A DNA stretch of 59,898 nt from Zopfochytrium polystomum (GCA_025765615.1 JAIVFJ010000351.1:1-59898), one strand, 5' to 3'. Shown: positions 11,319-25,359, numbered from the stretch's first letter. Program-made: numbers and translations. Notes: generated by a model not told the origin, from the letters alone.

Positions 11319-12836
11319 ATGGATCTGCGAGTCAGCGGCGGCGGAGCAGCCTCATCGGCTGGCACAAGCAGCGGCATTCCTGCGAACGCCGCACCCAGCG
11401 GCGATCCGCTCACGGCAAACTTCAAGGCGGCCGCCCTGGCCGTCACCCAGCTGTTCAAAGAAGCCCAGAGCCACCGATCCCGGGCGTTCGAAGAAGGCTA
11501 CGTCCAGTGCATCGAGGATCTCGTCCAGTTCCTCGCCGTCACCGCCGCCGCCGCCACAACCGCCTCCGCCGACTCCACGCCGCCGCCGGCACCCTCCTGC
11601 CGAGCCCGCCCCTCCGCCCGCTTCCAATCCCTCTCCCTCTCCCCCTTGACACCCTCCCCCACCGCCACTGGCGCACCCACGCAACCGCCTCCCCCCACCC
11701 CGCCGCACCTCCCCGACGCAATGACCATCTCCCTGACCGACCTGCACGGCTTCCTGCGCGTCAAGCAGGCGAATCTGCTCTCGACGTCCGCCGCGACGGT
11801 CGACTTTCTGGCGCTGCTGCGCGGCACGGTGGCCAGCTTGCGCGAGGTGCGGCGAGAAGGAAGTGGCGGGACCGCGGATCCAGAGGTGGACGGTGTGGGT
11901 GGGTTTGGCGCACAACCGGAGGACCTTGCGGCGGCGGCGGCGGGAGGGATGCCAGTGGATGGCGGGAACAGCGGCGGAAGTGCAAGTGCAGCGATGGCGT
12001 CGGAGCCGTCGGCGGCTGCGGCGGCGGCAGCAGCGGCGGACATGGGTGATATGATTCCTTCGACGACGGAGTTCACGTTTTCGGCGCCGATCCCCGCGGC
12101 ATCGTCCGAGCAGCAGCGTCCGCAGTCGCCTTCTTTGCACCACCCGCACGAGACCAAGATCTTCCCGCCGTCGCTGTACTCGTCGCGTAGCCTGTTTGAC
12201 TCGCTAGGGAGCCTCGGGCTGGGGCCGGACCATCGGCAGCAGGCGGCGGCGGCGGCTAACGGGAACGCGTTCCGGTCGCCGCCGCACTCGCGCAGGGCGA
12301 GTTTGCAGCCGCAGGGCGGCGGCGGCGGACGGCTGCCGTCGCGGCTGGTGTCTGGGTTCTCGGCGGCGGCCGGTGGTGGCATGCGGAAGCAGTATTCGAA
12401 CGGGAAGGATGCGGCGGCGTCGAATCTCGGCGGCGGTTGGGGCAGTCCGGTCATGCCTAATTCAACGACGACGACAACGACGACGGCGGCGGCGCTGCAG
12501 CTGCCGCCGCTGCCGCTGGTGGTCGGGTCGAAGCGGCGGTGGGCCGACGCGATGGGGCTGATTCCCAAGTTTGCGAGCGTGTTTAGCGGCGCAGAGACGG
12601 GTGACGCGGCGGCGGCGGCGTCGCCGGCGGCCTCCCTGGTGTCGCCTGGCGCACCGTCGCCGAGGCTTCTTGCGTCGTCGACGGGGGAGCTGGAAGAGGG
12701 TGGGTTGGGAAGCGGTGGCGGGGCGGAAGAGGCGGTGGTGGCGGATGGCGTTGATGACGACGACGACGGGTGCGCGGAGCGGGCGGGAAAGCGGGTGCGG
12801 TGGAGGAGGGAGGACGCGGACATGGCGGATCTGTGA
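11319..12836 (+). CDS. HAPSTR1/C16orf72-like (DUF4588-type) protein
   Basis: A single-exon frame of 505 residues. The N-terminal block NFKAAALAVTQLFKEAQ followed by RAFEEGYVQCIEDLVQFL resembles the start of the HAPSTR1/C16orf72 family, whose signature is an aromatic-AA-xAVTxLYKES helix followed by GYQxxxxD. The segment TISLTDLHGFLRVKQANLL matches the following IRREDLxxFL part. The rest is Ser/Ala/Gly-rich and disordered, with KRRWADAMGL and a basic end (GKRVRWRREDADMADL) like the Lys/Arg tail of the family. In animals HAPSTR1 works with the ubiquitin ligase HUWE1 in stress signalling; a similar role here is inference. I chose ATG 11319, just past a C-rich tract; the open frame continues upstream without support. 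Confidence 0.6.
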   Translation: MDLRVSGGGAASSAGTSSGIPANAAPSGDPLTANFKAAALAVTQLFKEAQSHRSRAFEEGYVQCIEDLVQFLAVTAAAATTASADSTPPPAPSCRARPSARFQSLSLSPLTPSPTATGAPTQPPPPTPPHLPDAMTISLTDLHGFLRVKQANLLSTSAATVDFLALLRGTVASLREVRREGSGGTADPEVDGVGGFGAQPEDLAAAAAGGMPVDGGNSGGSASAAMASEPSAAAAAAAAADMGDMIPSTTEFTFSAPIPAASSEQQRPQSPSLHHPHETKIFPPSLYSSRSLFDSLGSLGLGPDHRQQAAAAANGNAFRSPPHSRRASLQPQGGGGGRLPSRLVSGFSAAAGGGMRKQYSNGKDAAASNLGGGWGSPVMPNSTTTTTTTAAALQLPPLPLVVGSKRRWADAMGLIPKFASVFSGAETGDAAAAASPAASLVSPGAPSPRLLASSTGELEEGGLGSGGGAEEAVVADGVDDDDDGCAERAGKRVRWRREDADMADL

Positions 12837-12904
12837 GGCGGAAGGGAGTGAGGGGAAGCCGTGTTGATTTCGTTTTGGACGTATCTTGCGGAGGGAGGCC
12901 ACTA

Positions 12905-12938
<34 letters not shown>

Positions 12939-13288
12939 CTCCGTTTTATTTCTCTCACTTCTTCGAATATAAATAAATTACACGCCTTTGTTAGCAATGT
13001 TCGAGCGCGTGGAATCCGAGCAGGGGAAGCGGCGGTGGCGTGCACACGGCGGCCCGCCGGGTAGAGCGACGAAATCGGTCAGCGTTGTGCGCGGTGCAGT
13101 GCACACGTATCTCCACGTGACAGCGTCAGAGATTTTCAGCAACTGCGAATCCGTTGGTGCGTCGGAGTAAAAAAAAAAACAAAAAAAAAAGAAAAGAAAG
13201 AAAAACAAGCGAAAAACGAGCGAAAAAAAACAACACAAAAACGAAAGAAAAAACAATAACGAAAAAAAAAAAAAAAAAAAAAAAGCTG
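12837..13288. other. 3' UTR, CT repeat and A-rich spacer
   Basis: No gene is supported. It holds a CT microsatellite (12905-12942), an AATAAA-type signal near 12971, and a long A-rich tract (about 13170-13284) directly upstream of the next start codon. Confidence 0.7.
12905..12942. repeat. (CT)n microsatellite
   Basis: Almost uninterrupted CT dinucleotides in the 3' flank of the HAPSTR1-like gene. Confidence 0.95.
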
Positions 13289-14430
13289 ATGAAAACGGTC
13301 GACCCGTTCTCCGCGGCCATGATCCCTCCTCGTCCACAGCACTCGACGGCGACGGCGACGACTACAACGGCGGCGACCATGGAGACGACGACGACGACAA
13401 CTACAGCGACGGCCCCGAGGTCGCTGCCAAAGGCCCTGATCGCTGACTTTGCGGGCGCCCTCGCCACCGCGGGCTCCACCGCCCCAGGTCTTTTGCTTTC
13501 GCCACCCCGAGAGCGGGTGGGGCCTTTCTCCAACCGCTAACCCTCTTTCTTTCGTTCTTTCCTTCCTTTTTTGCCACACACACGCCCCCGCAACAGTCGT
13601 CGCCATCATCGACCGCAGCATCATTGCAAACATGTCGGGCAAGACGACCCTGCTCCGCGGCCTGCAGGAAGGGTTCACGACCCTCCTGACGCGGCCGCTG
13701 ACCCACTTTCGGCAGCCCAGCGTCCTGGCCGTGTTTGCCGTGTACTTTTCGACGTACGCGCTGGTAAGCCGACATCTCCTGCTGGGGAGGGCAACCTCGA
13801 ACGGGTTTTCCTCTAACGAACGTTTCCCCCATATCGAACCAGACCAACTCGGCCGAAAGCCTCAGCCTCCACGCCTCGATCGACCCGTCGCTCCCCAAGC
13901 TCGCCACCTCCTCCTTCGTCAACGTCACAATGACGCTCTGGAAAGACCAGCTCCTCACCCGCCTCTACGGCGTCACCGCCCCGCAACGGCTGCCGCTGTC
14001 TTCCTACGCGCTCTTCACCTCCCGCGACGTGCTGACCATGGCCGCGTCGTTCACCCTCCCGCCGCTGATTGCCGCAGCGGTTGAGCGACGCGCGTTAGCT
14101 GGTGGCGGCGACGGGGCGGATCCGGAGGAGGAGGCGAGGAGGAGGGCGCGCGTCAAGGCGGCGGTGGATGTGGGCGTGCAGCTCGCGCTGCCGTCCGCGA
14201 TCCAGGTCGTGTCGACGCCGTTGCACTTGATGGGGCTGGACCTGTACAACCACCGGTCCGGTGCGGCGGGGGCAGGAAGCGGCGGCGGGTTCGGCGCGAG
14301 GGTCGGGCGGGTGGCGAAGGAGTACGTGCCGTCGACGCTGGCGAGGATGGGGAGGATTCTGCCGGCGTTTGGGATCGGGGGTGTGCTGAACAAGTGGACG
14401 CGGCGGACCGTCAATGATGCGCTCCAGTGA
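13289..14430 (+). CDS. conserved eukaryotic membrane-associated protein of unknown function (probably mitochondrial)
   Basis: Exons 13289-13487, 13597-13763 and 13843-14430 join in phase. After a Thr-rich leader comes a conserved core: ADFAGALATAGSTAPVVAII, DRSIIANMSGKTTLLRGL, FRQPSVLAVFAVYFSTYAL, then LYGVTAPQRLPLSSYALF and TMAASFTLPPLI. The C-terminal half holds LPSAIQVVSTPLHLMGLDLY and RMGRILPAFGIGGVLN. Several short hydrophobic segments could enter a membrane. I recall similar PLSSY..LF..RD and STPLHL.GLDLYN text in uncharacterised fungal proteins but cannot name the family. The lack of a clear signal peptide and the Arg-poor leader leave the location open. Confidence 0.65.
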
Positions 14431-14780
14431 GAGAAAGTGACTGTTTTTTTTTTTTGGGCCTTCGTGTTTGTCATTTTCTTTGTGTGTTTGGAACCGTGTT
14501 CCAGAAGGGCGTCGGCCACCCTCTGCATTATGCAATGTTTAGAACGTTACCATTTCTATTCAAGTTTGCCAGCGAGCTTCAAATATGGACTACACTAGCA
14601 AGCTTGTGCATATGACCTAAATAAAGGGTAGAAAGCTAAAAATAACCCAGTGAAGCCTGAAACTCAAGCATATTGCAAAAGCAGCAAAGCAGCCGCAAGA
14701 TACAGTTGGGAAAAAGTGGCTTTCTTAAGCATTATCCCCCCTAAGCTTAACCAACACATTTCATTCCCCCGACCGGGAAA
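14431..14780. other. intergenic, UTRs only
   Basis: A T run at 14442-14453 follows the stop. No gene is supported. An AATAAA signal lies near 14620. Confidence 0.6.
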
Positions 14781-17009
14781 ATGTTCACCTTCCGGCCAGG
14801 GTACTCCCGCATCACGTCGCAGGACAGCAGCCACGCCCTCCCCGCGCCCGACGACGAAGAAACATCCCGCCCCGCCGCCGCCGCAGCCGCAGCCAATACC
14901 GCGGCACCCCTCCCACCAGCCACCTACGACCGCCCCGCGTCGCCGTCCTCGACCTGCGCGCCACCCTCGCCAACCACGGATGTGCTCCTCTGCGTCATCC
15001 ACCCACGTACGCCAGCCTCCTCCCACGGCTCGCCGACGGAGCAACAGCAGCCGCCGTCGCGGCCGCTGCGGTTCCGCGATATTAAGCTGGTCGGGACGCC
15101 GGTGGAGTCGGAGGCGGTGCGGAGCGAGCGCGGCGGGGATAGCCCTGGGGGCGGCGGCGGCGGCGACGAGCTCGAGGCGGGGTTGGTGACGATTCGGCAT
15201 GAAGGGGAGGGCGAGGAGGACCGCAGCGAGGACGGCGGGGAGACGGCCGTGTCCGGCGCCACGGGCTCTCCGTCGTCGTCGTCGTCGTCGCGAGAGGGGT
15301 CCGCCGCACCGCGACAAAAGGAAGAACCACCGTCGCCGACGAAAGAGTACGTTGCCGTCCCCGGGAAGCTCGCTCCGGAGCCGCTGGTGGACGTGGTGCA
15401 CTCGAGCACGGAGGACCCGTTCACGATCGAGTCGTTCGAGGCGAGCATCCGCAGCCACGCGCGGGTCGGGAAGGACTTTATCATTGCGCGCGTTACGACG
15501 GTTGACTCGTCCGGCTGCGGTGGGGAGGGTGATGGCGGCGACGGTGGCGGTGGTGGGGGTGAGAGGCGGCTGTATCACCACTACGCGGCGCATCAGATCA
15601 ACAAGGTGTTGTTTCGGACGCAACCGGAGGAAGGGCTGCTTCATCGGATGAAGGCGAAGAATGTAATGTCCCCCATTCATTTTACTCTTTGGGGTCGCAT
15701 CAGGGCTAACAAACCCCTGGAACCCCCCAGCCCCTCAACAACCTCACCATCGTCGGCGACGTGCACTACTTTGCCGTCCGCAGCGACCACGTAATCGCCC
15801 TCCTCAACCGCCTCCACCTCCGCCACCAGCACCGCCGCGCCTCGGCCTCCACCGCCTCCCGCAGGCTCTCCTCGTCCGCCACTTCTACCCTGCATCCGTC
15901 CCTCTCCGCAGCGCACCTCGCCGGCACCCGCCTCTCCCGAAACCTCGCCCGCCTCGTGCACGGCCTCGTCTCCCCCGCCCTCGATATCGTCATCCCGGCC
16001 GCGAGCAGTGCAGGAAGGCGCAGCGTCGCGGAGCTGGCGGGGGGCGTGTTTGCGCGGCGGAGCGACGGAGGGGAGGCCGGGCGCCGTCGACGCCGCGCAC
16101 CAAATGAGGGTCACGACGAGGACGATGAAGAAGAGGGGCGGCTGACGCCGCCGCCAGAGTCGTCGCCGCTACTGGACGAGTACCGCGCGCACCTCCGCTC
16201 GTTCTGGGGCAGCGTCGACGACGACGGCGTCGACAGCGGTGGTGGTGGGAACGGGCTTGCGCGGGGCGGGGAGGTGCGGGGAGGCGGCGGCGACACAACG
16301 CCCCTCGGCGGACGGCGACGGTCCGCGGACGACGTTTTCGCCCTCACCCCTAACGCCCCCAGCAAATCCCCCACCCCCACCACCACCACCACCACCGCGC
16401 GTCTCCCACGCAGCGAAACCGTCCCCATCAAATCCGAGCACCTCCTCCACTTCGATCTCCCCCACCCCCCTTCCACCACCACCACATTCGACGACGACTT
16501 TTACATCGCCGACTACATCGGGTCAGACGACGATTTTCTGTACAAGGCCGAGGTGCGTGCGTATTTCCGCAAGCACGCGCTGGAGCCGGACGACGCGGTG
16601 CTGTTTACGTTGCCGCCGGACCCGTCGGTGGGGGATTTGGGAGGTTCTGATGGGGAGCGCGGCGGGGAGGGTGGGGAAAGAAGGGGTGAGCAGGAGGGGT
16701 GGTTGCTCAAGGGGCGGCCGTTTTGGATGGTGACGGGGGGGTATGGGCTGTTTTGTTTGGTTTTGATAAAGTCAGGTGAGTTGGAAGGGATTTTGTTGCG
16801 TTTTGGGGGGGCTGTTGATGTGACGAAAAATGCTAACGAGCGCACGCGCAAAACCTTAGTTCCGCAGGCGTATATGTTTGTAAGTTGTGCCGCTATTTTG
16901 AGCATCTGCTATTGGTGATTCCGGACACTAATGACACTGCCCCACACAGATAACGGCATTTACTCTGTCGTTTACGTACTGCGTGTTTCTCATCATTATT
17001 ATGCCGTGA
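14781..17009 (+). CDS. conserved fungal membrane protein of unknown function
   Basis: Exons 14781-15662, 15731-16775, 16860-16879 and 16950-17009 join in phase; exon 3 is only 20 nt. The protein starts [13 protein letters not shown]. It has a Ser/Pro/Gly-rich stretch, then a conserved block [47 protein letters not shown] and [21 protein letters not shown] second disordered insert precedes [20 protein letters not shown] and [20 protein letters not shown]. The end is hydrophobic: a membrane segment near [12 protein letters not shown] and the final [19 protein letters not shown] encoded by the last exon. The pattern fits a tail-anchored or two-TM protein conserved among fungi. I cannot name it. 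Confidence 0.75.
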
Positions 17010-17116
17010 AGATAGAGTGACAAAATACAAGCTGGGTAATGCGATGAAGTCATTAAGGTTTCACATTTGCGAAAGGAAAAATCTTTCTTTCTTTTCTGTC
17101 ATTCAATCAATCATCA

Positions 17117-19609
<2,493 letters not shown>

Positions 19610-20154
19610 GTTGTGGTGTTTTCGAAAACTGTAAAGAGGAGTAAAGGACCATTGTTCCGTTTTTGTTGATTGGCTGGCGCTGTTGCTCTCGTCTCGCGTT
19701 CCATTCTTCCGCTCGTGATTTGCCTAGTTGCATTCGCGCCCCCCCCCCACCTCCCTCAACTCTTCATTTGGTCTCTCCTGCAGCCTTAGTTTCTCACTTT
19801 GTTCCTTCTGTTCGTTCTGCTTCTCGGTCACGGGTACTGTGGGTGTGCTTTCTGCGTTTGGGCGGACTGTGGAGCGATATTCGTCTTATGAAGATGATAG
19901 CGTTGACGTGATTTGGCGCGTTGTGTTTCATTATTTGGAGTGGGAAAGCAGTTGGACTACAGCAGAAGCCTTTTTATGCAACAACGTCTCACATGGGATC
20001 CTTGATCGTGATTCCACAGGGATCGGGTGGGTGAGAGTGAGTTTGATCATCCCCACCCTCGTCACAGACGAGTACTCCGCGTCCCTCATTTCGTTTGCGT
20101 TTTCACGACCGTCTCCAACCGTTCCGCTTATCTCTTCGCTTTTGCAATGATTAG
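19610..20154. other. intergenic; contains sequence duplicated upstream of the next 7TM copy
   Basis: No gene is supported. Parts of 20010-20100 (a CAGGGATCGGGTGGGTGA motif and a CCGCGTCCCTC motif) recur at about 21610-21680. The duplication that made the two 7TM copies therefore includes their upstream DNA. Confidence 0.5.
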
Positions 20155-20770
20155 TGGCGGATGTTTTGACGGTGCGAACCCTTGCATTTCATTTTGCAAA
20201 TTTTGAGCGGCCGACACATATTAGATAACTAGACGGCGTCGTTGCTTTTCCGCTCGTCGTACCGCACAGTTTTAATAATGAATCCTTATGGCGACCCCCA
20301 TTGGGCGATCCTGCCAGCTTTGTCGTCGGTTGGAGTCGCCCTTCACACGTAAGATCTGGACCAACGACGCACTAGCTAACGTAAAAAGCACACTCTGTTT
20401 TGCTTGAAAAAAGCGCCTGAAAGTGTGAGTACGAACCTCTCCATTATCTTAATGCTTTCCTTCAGACAGCAACCTTTGGGAACGAGATATTATGGTGATG
20501 CATTATTGAAGCAGCGACAAGCTTTTCACGACTGGCAGGATTTCCAAATCTCTTTCCACACTTACGTTTTGGGAATCGCGGTGATGATCTACTAGTTCAT
20601 CGCAAAGACGGTCGCTTTCGTTCTGTCGCAGTACACAATTATCACATCTTTGGCTATGATTCAAAAGTTTCTAGTCCCGTGGTGGCTATCCGTCCAAGTC
20701 TTTCTGCATAGTGTTTGCTTTGTTTCGTCTGTGATATTTAAGTATTTATCGCTTGGTGAGTGGCAACGGC
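20155..20770 (+). pseudogene. seven-TM-like membrane protein, copy A (truncated, stop-containing)
   Basis: Related to copy B at 21884-23293. It keeps a 17-nt exon (20155-20171) and a 116-nt exon (20233-20348, LLFRSSYRTVLIMNPYG), both the same length as in copies B and C. The 5-nt microexon CGCCT (20414-20418) is followed by GA instead of the GT donor, so splicing is broken. In the last large exon, TAG at 20593-20595 replaces a Gln codon of copy B, and further steps occur near 20500. The final exon is missing and similarity to copy B ends near 20950. Copies of exons 1 and 2 were not found. Confidence 0.7.
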
Positions 20771-21883
20771 ATGCTTGAGTTTCAGGAGACTGAGTTAAAG
20801 CCTTTTGAAGGCGGATACTTTTTCCCTTCGGAAACTGGTATCTGCCCGTTGCTCTATTCTTGTTGCTTGTAACTTACTTACAAAAATGTAATAATTTGTG
20901 GCTGTGTTGGATGGCAGTGATGTTATGACCTTTCAAACCACACAAAAAAGATTTTTTTCGTTTCCCCCCAACTTTCATTGATCTTCAATTGCCTCGATGC
21001 GGACAGAGCCATCAGCAAGGTTAAAAACAAATACCTTGGTCCAGAGTCATCTCGAATGCCTGAGATGGATTGGTGGACATACTGTTCGAAATAGATTGAG
21101 TGGCATAATCATGGCTGGTAATAGGAGAGGCTGTTGAGAATTTTTGCACAATCCTCGCAGTGGGATTTCTCTGCAAGCTAGCAGGCAACGTTCTCTGGAA
21201 ACCAATGCTTGCTGCTGAGGGTTGGTTTCAGGGAAATGAACTCTTTTCGCAGGTCTTATCGAAACTTTCTCTCGGCGACAAAGCCAGTTGGAGCTTTGAC
21301 GACTTCTCCGTGGAATGGGATATTGAGCAGCCGATCATTTATATTGACGGAATTGACTTTTACTTTCACAGGTAATTGATATCTTTTCCTTAATCATTTA
21401 CTTTCTTCAAGCTGGACGAGAGTGGTCATGCAGTAAGGTAATGATGTTAAAGGCATTGCGATCAAAAGTTTCGATTATGGGATAAAGGCGTGGCGCGGAC
21501 TGACGCAGATGTGACATATGGAGAGTGTGTGGACGTTCGCGAAGGCGGAAGGTTGGAAGTCTGGGGCAGCGAAGTTTTTCGGGGTATCTGTCTTCGTTCT
21601 TTCGAAAAGGGACACCGCAGGGATCGGGTGGGTGATGATAAGGGGTTTGTCCTTCTTTATGGACGAAGGTTCCGCGTCTCTCAGCTGCTCTGAGATCCCA
21701 ATTGTAAAGGGGACCGTTCGATAGAGGTATTTTTTCCTTCTTTTGTTTGTTTGTTTTTGATGTTTTTTATTGGTGTCGGGCACGGACAATTTGGAGTGGA
21801 GAAGGTCGCGACACTGATACCCACCAAAGAGGCTTCGTAAGGGATCCAGCGACTACAACCGATCGCGTATACTTGCGGGAATC
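20771..21883. other. intergenic with an isolated coding-like segment
   Basis: No full gene is supported. At 21160-21375 there is a frame with well-ordered text (GNELFSQVLSKLSLGDKASW, SVEWDIEQPIIYIDGIDFYF) that ends at a GTAATT sequence. It looks like one exon of a gene that is otherwise absent. 21600-21700 repeats sequence from about 20010-20100. Confidence 0.35.
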
Positions 21884-23293
21884 ATGGACACAACAAGCCT
21901 GATCGTAAATTCCAACGTGCAAGCTGCTCTGAGCTTTTCAACGGTTTCCATCGTACGTGTCATCGAACGAGAATCGACACGGGATGTGCTGAGTCGGGGA
22001 GAAAAAAATACAGGCCGTCTCCTCCTGGGAGATCGTCATGAACTTTAAAGACCGCTTCCTGTTCTGGTCCATGATCCTCGCCTTTCTGGGTCAGCTCGTG
22101 ATGAACATTGGATCGGCGGTGGCGAATCGCCAGTTGGCGGAAGATTTGGATTTCCCCTTGCACGTTTCGCAAACAATTCGGCTTACGGGTTGATGTCAAT
22201 TGCGTTCCACCGCTGCCCCTGAGTGACTGACTCATCTTTTCTCTTTGCCAACAATCAGTGGCGGATGTTCTGACGGTACGAGCCCTCGTATTTCATTTCG
22301 CAACCTTCTCGTGGCGCCGCTCATGATATTCGACAAGACGGCGTCGTTGCTCTTCCACTCGTCTTACCGGACAGTTTTGATAATGAATCCATACGGAAAC
22401 CACCGCTGGGCAATCCCACTGGCGTTGACCTCGGTTGGAGTCGCCCTTCACATGTAAGATCCGGACAACCACGTGCACGCGCTACCTTACATTAATTGAA
22501 ACAACAAAAAGCGCCTGTAAGTTTCAGTACAAACCTATCCTTTATCTTGATCTTGTCTGTCAGATAATTACCTTTGGGAACGAGACGTGCTGGTGAGCAA
22601 TATTGAAGAAGATACAAGAAGTTTCACTCACGACTGGCAGATCTTCGAAATCTCTTCCGACACTTACATTTTGGGAATCGCGGTGATGATCTACCAGTCT
22701 ATCGCAGAGACAGTTGCATTCCTTTTGTCCCAGTATAAAATAATTACATCTTTGACTATGATTCAAAGGATTCCAACCCCTTGGTGGATAACTGTTCAAG
22801 TCTTTCTGCGCAGTGGTTGCTTTGTCTCGTCGGTGATTTTGAAGTATTTGTCGCTCGGTGAGTGGCAACGGCATGCTTGAGTTTCCTAAAACTGATTTTA
22901 CTCCTCCTGAAGGTGGATACTTTTTCCATGGGGAAACTGGTATCTCTACCATTCCTCCTTTCGACCTGCTGGCATCTTACTCACAGAAATTCAATAATTG
23001 GTGCTTACGTTTGCAATGGTGACCTTGCAAAAGCTAGGTGAGTTCAGCTGCCTCCTCCCTGCAGGACGGTTTCTGACCAATAATTCGCAACACCCAGCCC
23101 TTACATTTTTCAAGCTGGAAATCTCATGATTCTTGTGATGCTGTCGGACAGTGCCCGAATACGAGAGATTATAGAGTATTTCGAATCGCGGAGTCGCGGC
23201 GGCGTACCTTCGGAGCTTAGCACGAAGATAGTTGAATCTGCACCCTTGAGGCCCTCCGAATTAAAGACTCCAGTGTTGTCGAGTCAAGTCTAA
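21884..23293 (+). CDS. seven-TM-like membrane protein, copy B (intact)
   Basis: Seven exons in phase: 21884-21952, 22014-22188, 22259-22275 (17 nt), 22338-22453, 22512-22516 (5 nt), 22564-22857 and 23115-23293, giving 284 residues. Hydrophobic segments suggest up to seven TM helices: AALSFSTVSIAVSSW, FLFWSMILAFLGQLVMNIG, VADVLTTASLLFHSSY, WAIPLALTSVGVALHMIA, YILGIAVMIYQSIAETVAFL, WWITVQVFLRSGCFVSSVIL and LMILVMLSDS. Exons 2-4 and the microexon have exactly the lengths found in copy C (175, 17, 116 and 5 nt), which supports this model. The topology is GPCR-like but no GPCR signature is seen. I assign no ligand or function. Confidence 0.7.
22512..22516 (+). other. 5-nt microexon (CGCCT) of 7TM copy B
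   Basis: CGCCT lies between an AAAAAG acceptor and a GTAAGT donor. Including it restores the frame between exon 4 (ending ...CACAT) and exon 6 (starting ATAATTAC), giving ...HMIAYNYLW. The same arrangement occurs in copy C at 27387-27391. Confidence 0.7.
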
Positions 23294-23651
23294 GTTTGGA
23301 ATTGGGCGATTTGAGAAATATATGGCCTTTGATCCTTATCTTGACCAGAGTAGTCTCCTGTAACGCAACTATGGCTAACAGATGAAAGCGTAAATCCACC
23401 TCACTCAAACGACTGTGTTGATGAATGGAAATGACGGCAAATCAACACGTATTGCAAAATCTGAAACTCTTCTTAAGTAATGTGTCAATGAGCAGTCTCA
23501 ACGAAAGTTAACCAGAAAAAGTGACAGCCACCAATATGCGAGGGTTCGCCCAACAGATTGAGTGGAAATAGAGGGAGCCGAGGAGAAAAAACATGGATAT
23601 CTTCACTAAGCCAGCTGAAAGATGAAAGACCAACGTCCTCCCAAACTCGCC
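23294..23651. other. intergenic, nothing recognised
   Basis: I see no gene, repeat or RNA here. It separates two convergently transcribed genes and presumably holds both 3' UTRs. Confidence 0.6.
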
Positions 23652-25018
23652 TTAGCCTGACTCCAAAGTCATGATCGCAAAAACTCGGCCGACGTCTGAT
23701 TCAGTAAGTGGGTTGCCCTTTGTAAACATGCGGCCGCACACAAGCGATTTCGAGTCAAAGAAGCAAAAGCGCTCAAAGACACCCCGGGCGGACGGGTTGG
23801 CCATGCACACGTCTGCGTGCAAATGAATCTCCTGCGGTTGCTCCTGTCGCGACGACAAAGGCGAAAGCTTTTCACGCCGTCGCACCCCGGCCACGATCGC
23901 AGTGAGAACGTGTGTGGCGGTCTCCGGGTCGGCCGCGAACACAGGCCCGATGCTGTATCCAACGACCGCCGTCCGCACGCTGCCGAATGCGACAATCTCT
24001 CCGCTGGACGCCTCTACCAGCGCCACAGAATCAATCTCCGTGGAGCTAAGCCAGCCAGCCATGAACTCTTGGCGCCGCGCGAACCCACTGTGCCGCTCCA
24101 CGAACGCACTCACCGCGGCTAGGCTGACCAAAGGGCCCGTGCCGTCGCCGATCTTCGCAACGGTGGCTGGACCGTCGACGCTCTCCACATCGCGGGCAAG
24201 GCCCACATTTACCAGCGAAAGTCCTTCCCGCACTGTCACAAGATCATCAGCATTCTCCTCGCGTGCCGGCGCAGCACCTTGACCGTCGAGCGTCAGCTTG
24301 AACCGGCACGTGTCCCACACTTTGGTGAACCCGGCCCGTACGTACGATCCTTGCTGATGTTCCACCCCGTCAAGGCAGATGTTACGCTCCGCTCCCAGGT
24401 ACTGCAGCGCCGTCCGGGAAATCTGCCACCCGTAGCCGGCGTTGCGCAGCTGCCTGTTGCGCACAATGAAGAATGCGATGAAGCCGTTGCGCTCGTCGTG
24501 CCGTATCGCAGCGATGCACGCGACGGGTATCTCGGCGTCGCCGTCCTCCCCGCGCTCGTCAGGAAGAAGAATCGATTCGGGCAACGATTGCCGCGGAAGG
24601 TATCCGACAAAAAGGCCCGAAGGATCGGCGAGGGGAATGACTCTTGGATCATCCACTCCCTGTTGGTATGAGAGGTCGACTATGAATCAGAAAAACGAGT
24701 GATGTGCATTCGCAAGAGCTGACTGAGATGGCGCTGGCGGATTTTTAAGCAAGTGGAGTCGGAGGAGAAAGCGTTCCTGCATCCTCCCAGCACTACTTTG
24801 AACTCGCCCTCCACTCTTGTACTTACAGGGTTCCAGTCCAGCTCCTCGGCCCACTTTTGAAAGACGCTGGCGAATCCGGCCTGCCCAACGCTCCGCACGA
24901 TGAGCCTGGAGGGCGGCGGCAGCCCGTCGACTCCGCCGCTTCCGCCGAGAAGGTCGTCGCTTCCGCCGAGAAGGTCGTCGCTTCCGCCGAGAAGGTCGTC
25001 GCTGGTAGAGGCTGGCAT
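23652..25018 (-). CDS. GNAT N-acetyltransferase with YitH-type C-terminal domain
   Basis: Two exons: 25018-24827 and 24659-23652, with a GTAAGT donor and a CAACAG acceptor, in phase. GNAT enzymes move an acetyl group from acetyl-CoA to an amine. After a Ser/Asp/Gly-rich start comes FASVFQKWAEELDWNPGVDD and then VIPLADPSGLFVGYLPRQ. The fold continues with VACIAAIRHDERNGFIAFFI, and RNAGYGWQISRTALQYLG corresponds to the acetyl-CoA loop (R/Q-x-x-G-x-G/A). The C-terminal domain has GYSIGPVFAADPETATHVL and ends with a conserved-style NPSARGVFERF segment, as in the YitH/HolE group. The substrate is unknown. Exon 1 contains an exact triple 21-nt repeat. Confidence 0.85.
24939..25001. repeat. three exact 21-nt tandem repeats inside GNAT exon 1
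   Basis: The unit starting CTTCCGCCGAGAAGG occurs three times head to tail. On the coding (minus) strand it adds repeats of the heptapeptide SDDLLGG. The length keeps the frame, so the copy number could vary without breaking the protein. Confidence 0.95.
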
Positions 25019-25359
25019 ATGCGTTTGTGTACTGTCTTACCCTCCTGCCACAATTGGGACAAAAATTTTTCTTGGAGCTTCGAAGAGACAACTACCCGAT
25101 AAGGCCCATAACAGTGCTACACACACAACTTTTGCGACCAATGATTACGATTGTTATACTATCGGGCATTATGAGCCACCAAATAAGAGAGTGAGATTGC
25201 AGGGATCAGCAAATTTATTGGAGTAGTAGTAGTAAAGAGTTGCATTCTGAGTTGCACTTCTGCTTCGGCTGTGTTCAAGGAACAAGGGGAAATAATTGAG
25301 AGCGACAAGCCCACCTCCTGAAGAGAAAATAAGGAGAAGCAAAAGTCTCTTGCAGTACA
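25019..25359. other. intergenic, nothing recognised
   Basis: AT-richer DNA between the GNAT start and the end of the GGT pseudogene. It probably holds the GNAT promoter. No repeat or RNA gene was seen. Confidence 0.55.

Noticed and set aside
11498..12823. 441-codon antisense frame opposite the HAPSTR1-like gene
   Set aside because: Shadow of a GC-rich, Ala/Ser-rich coding strand. The sense strand carries the conserved motifs.
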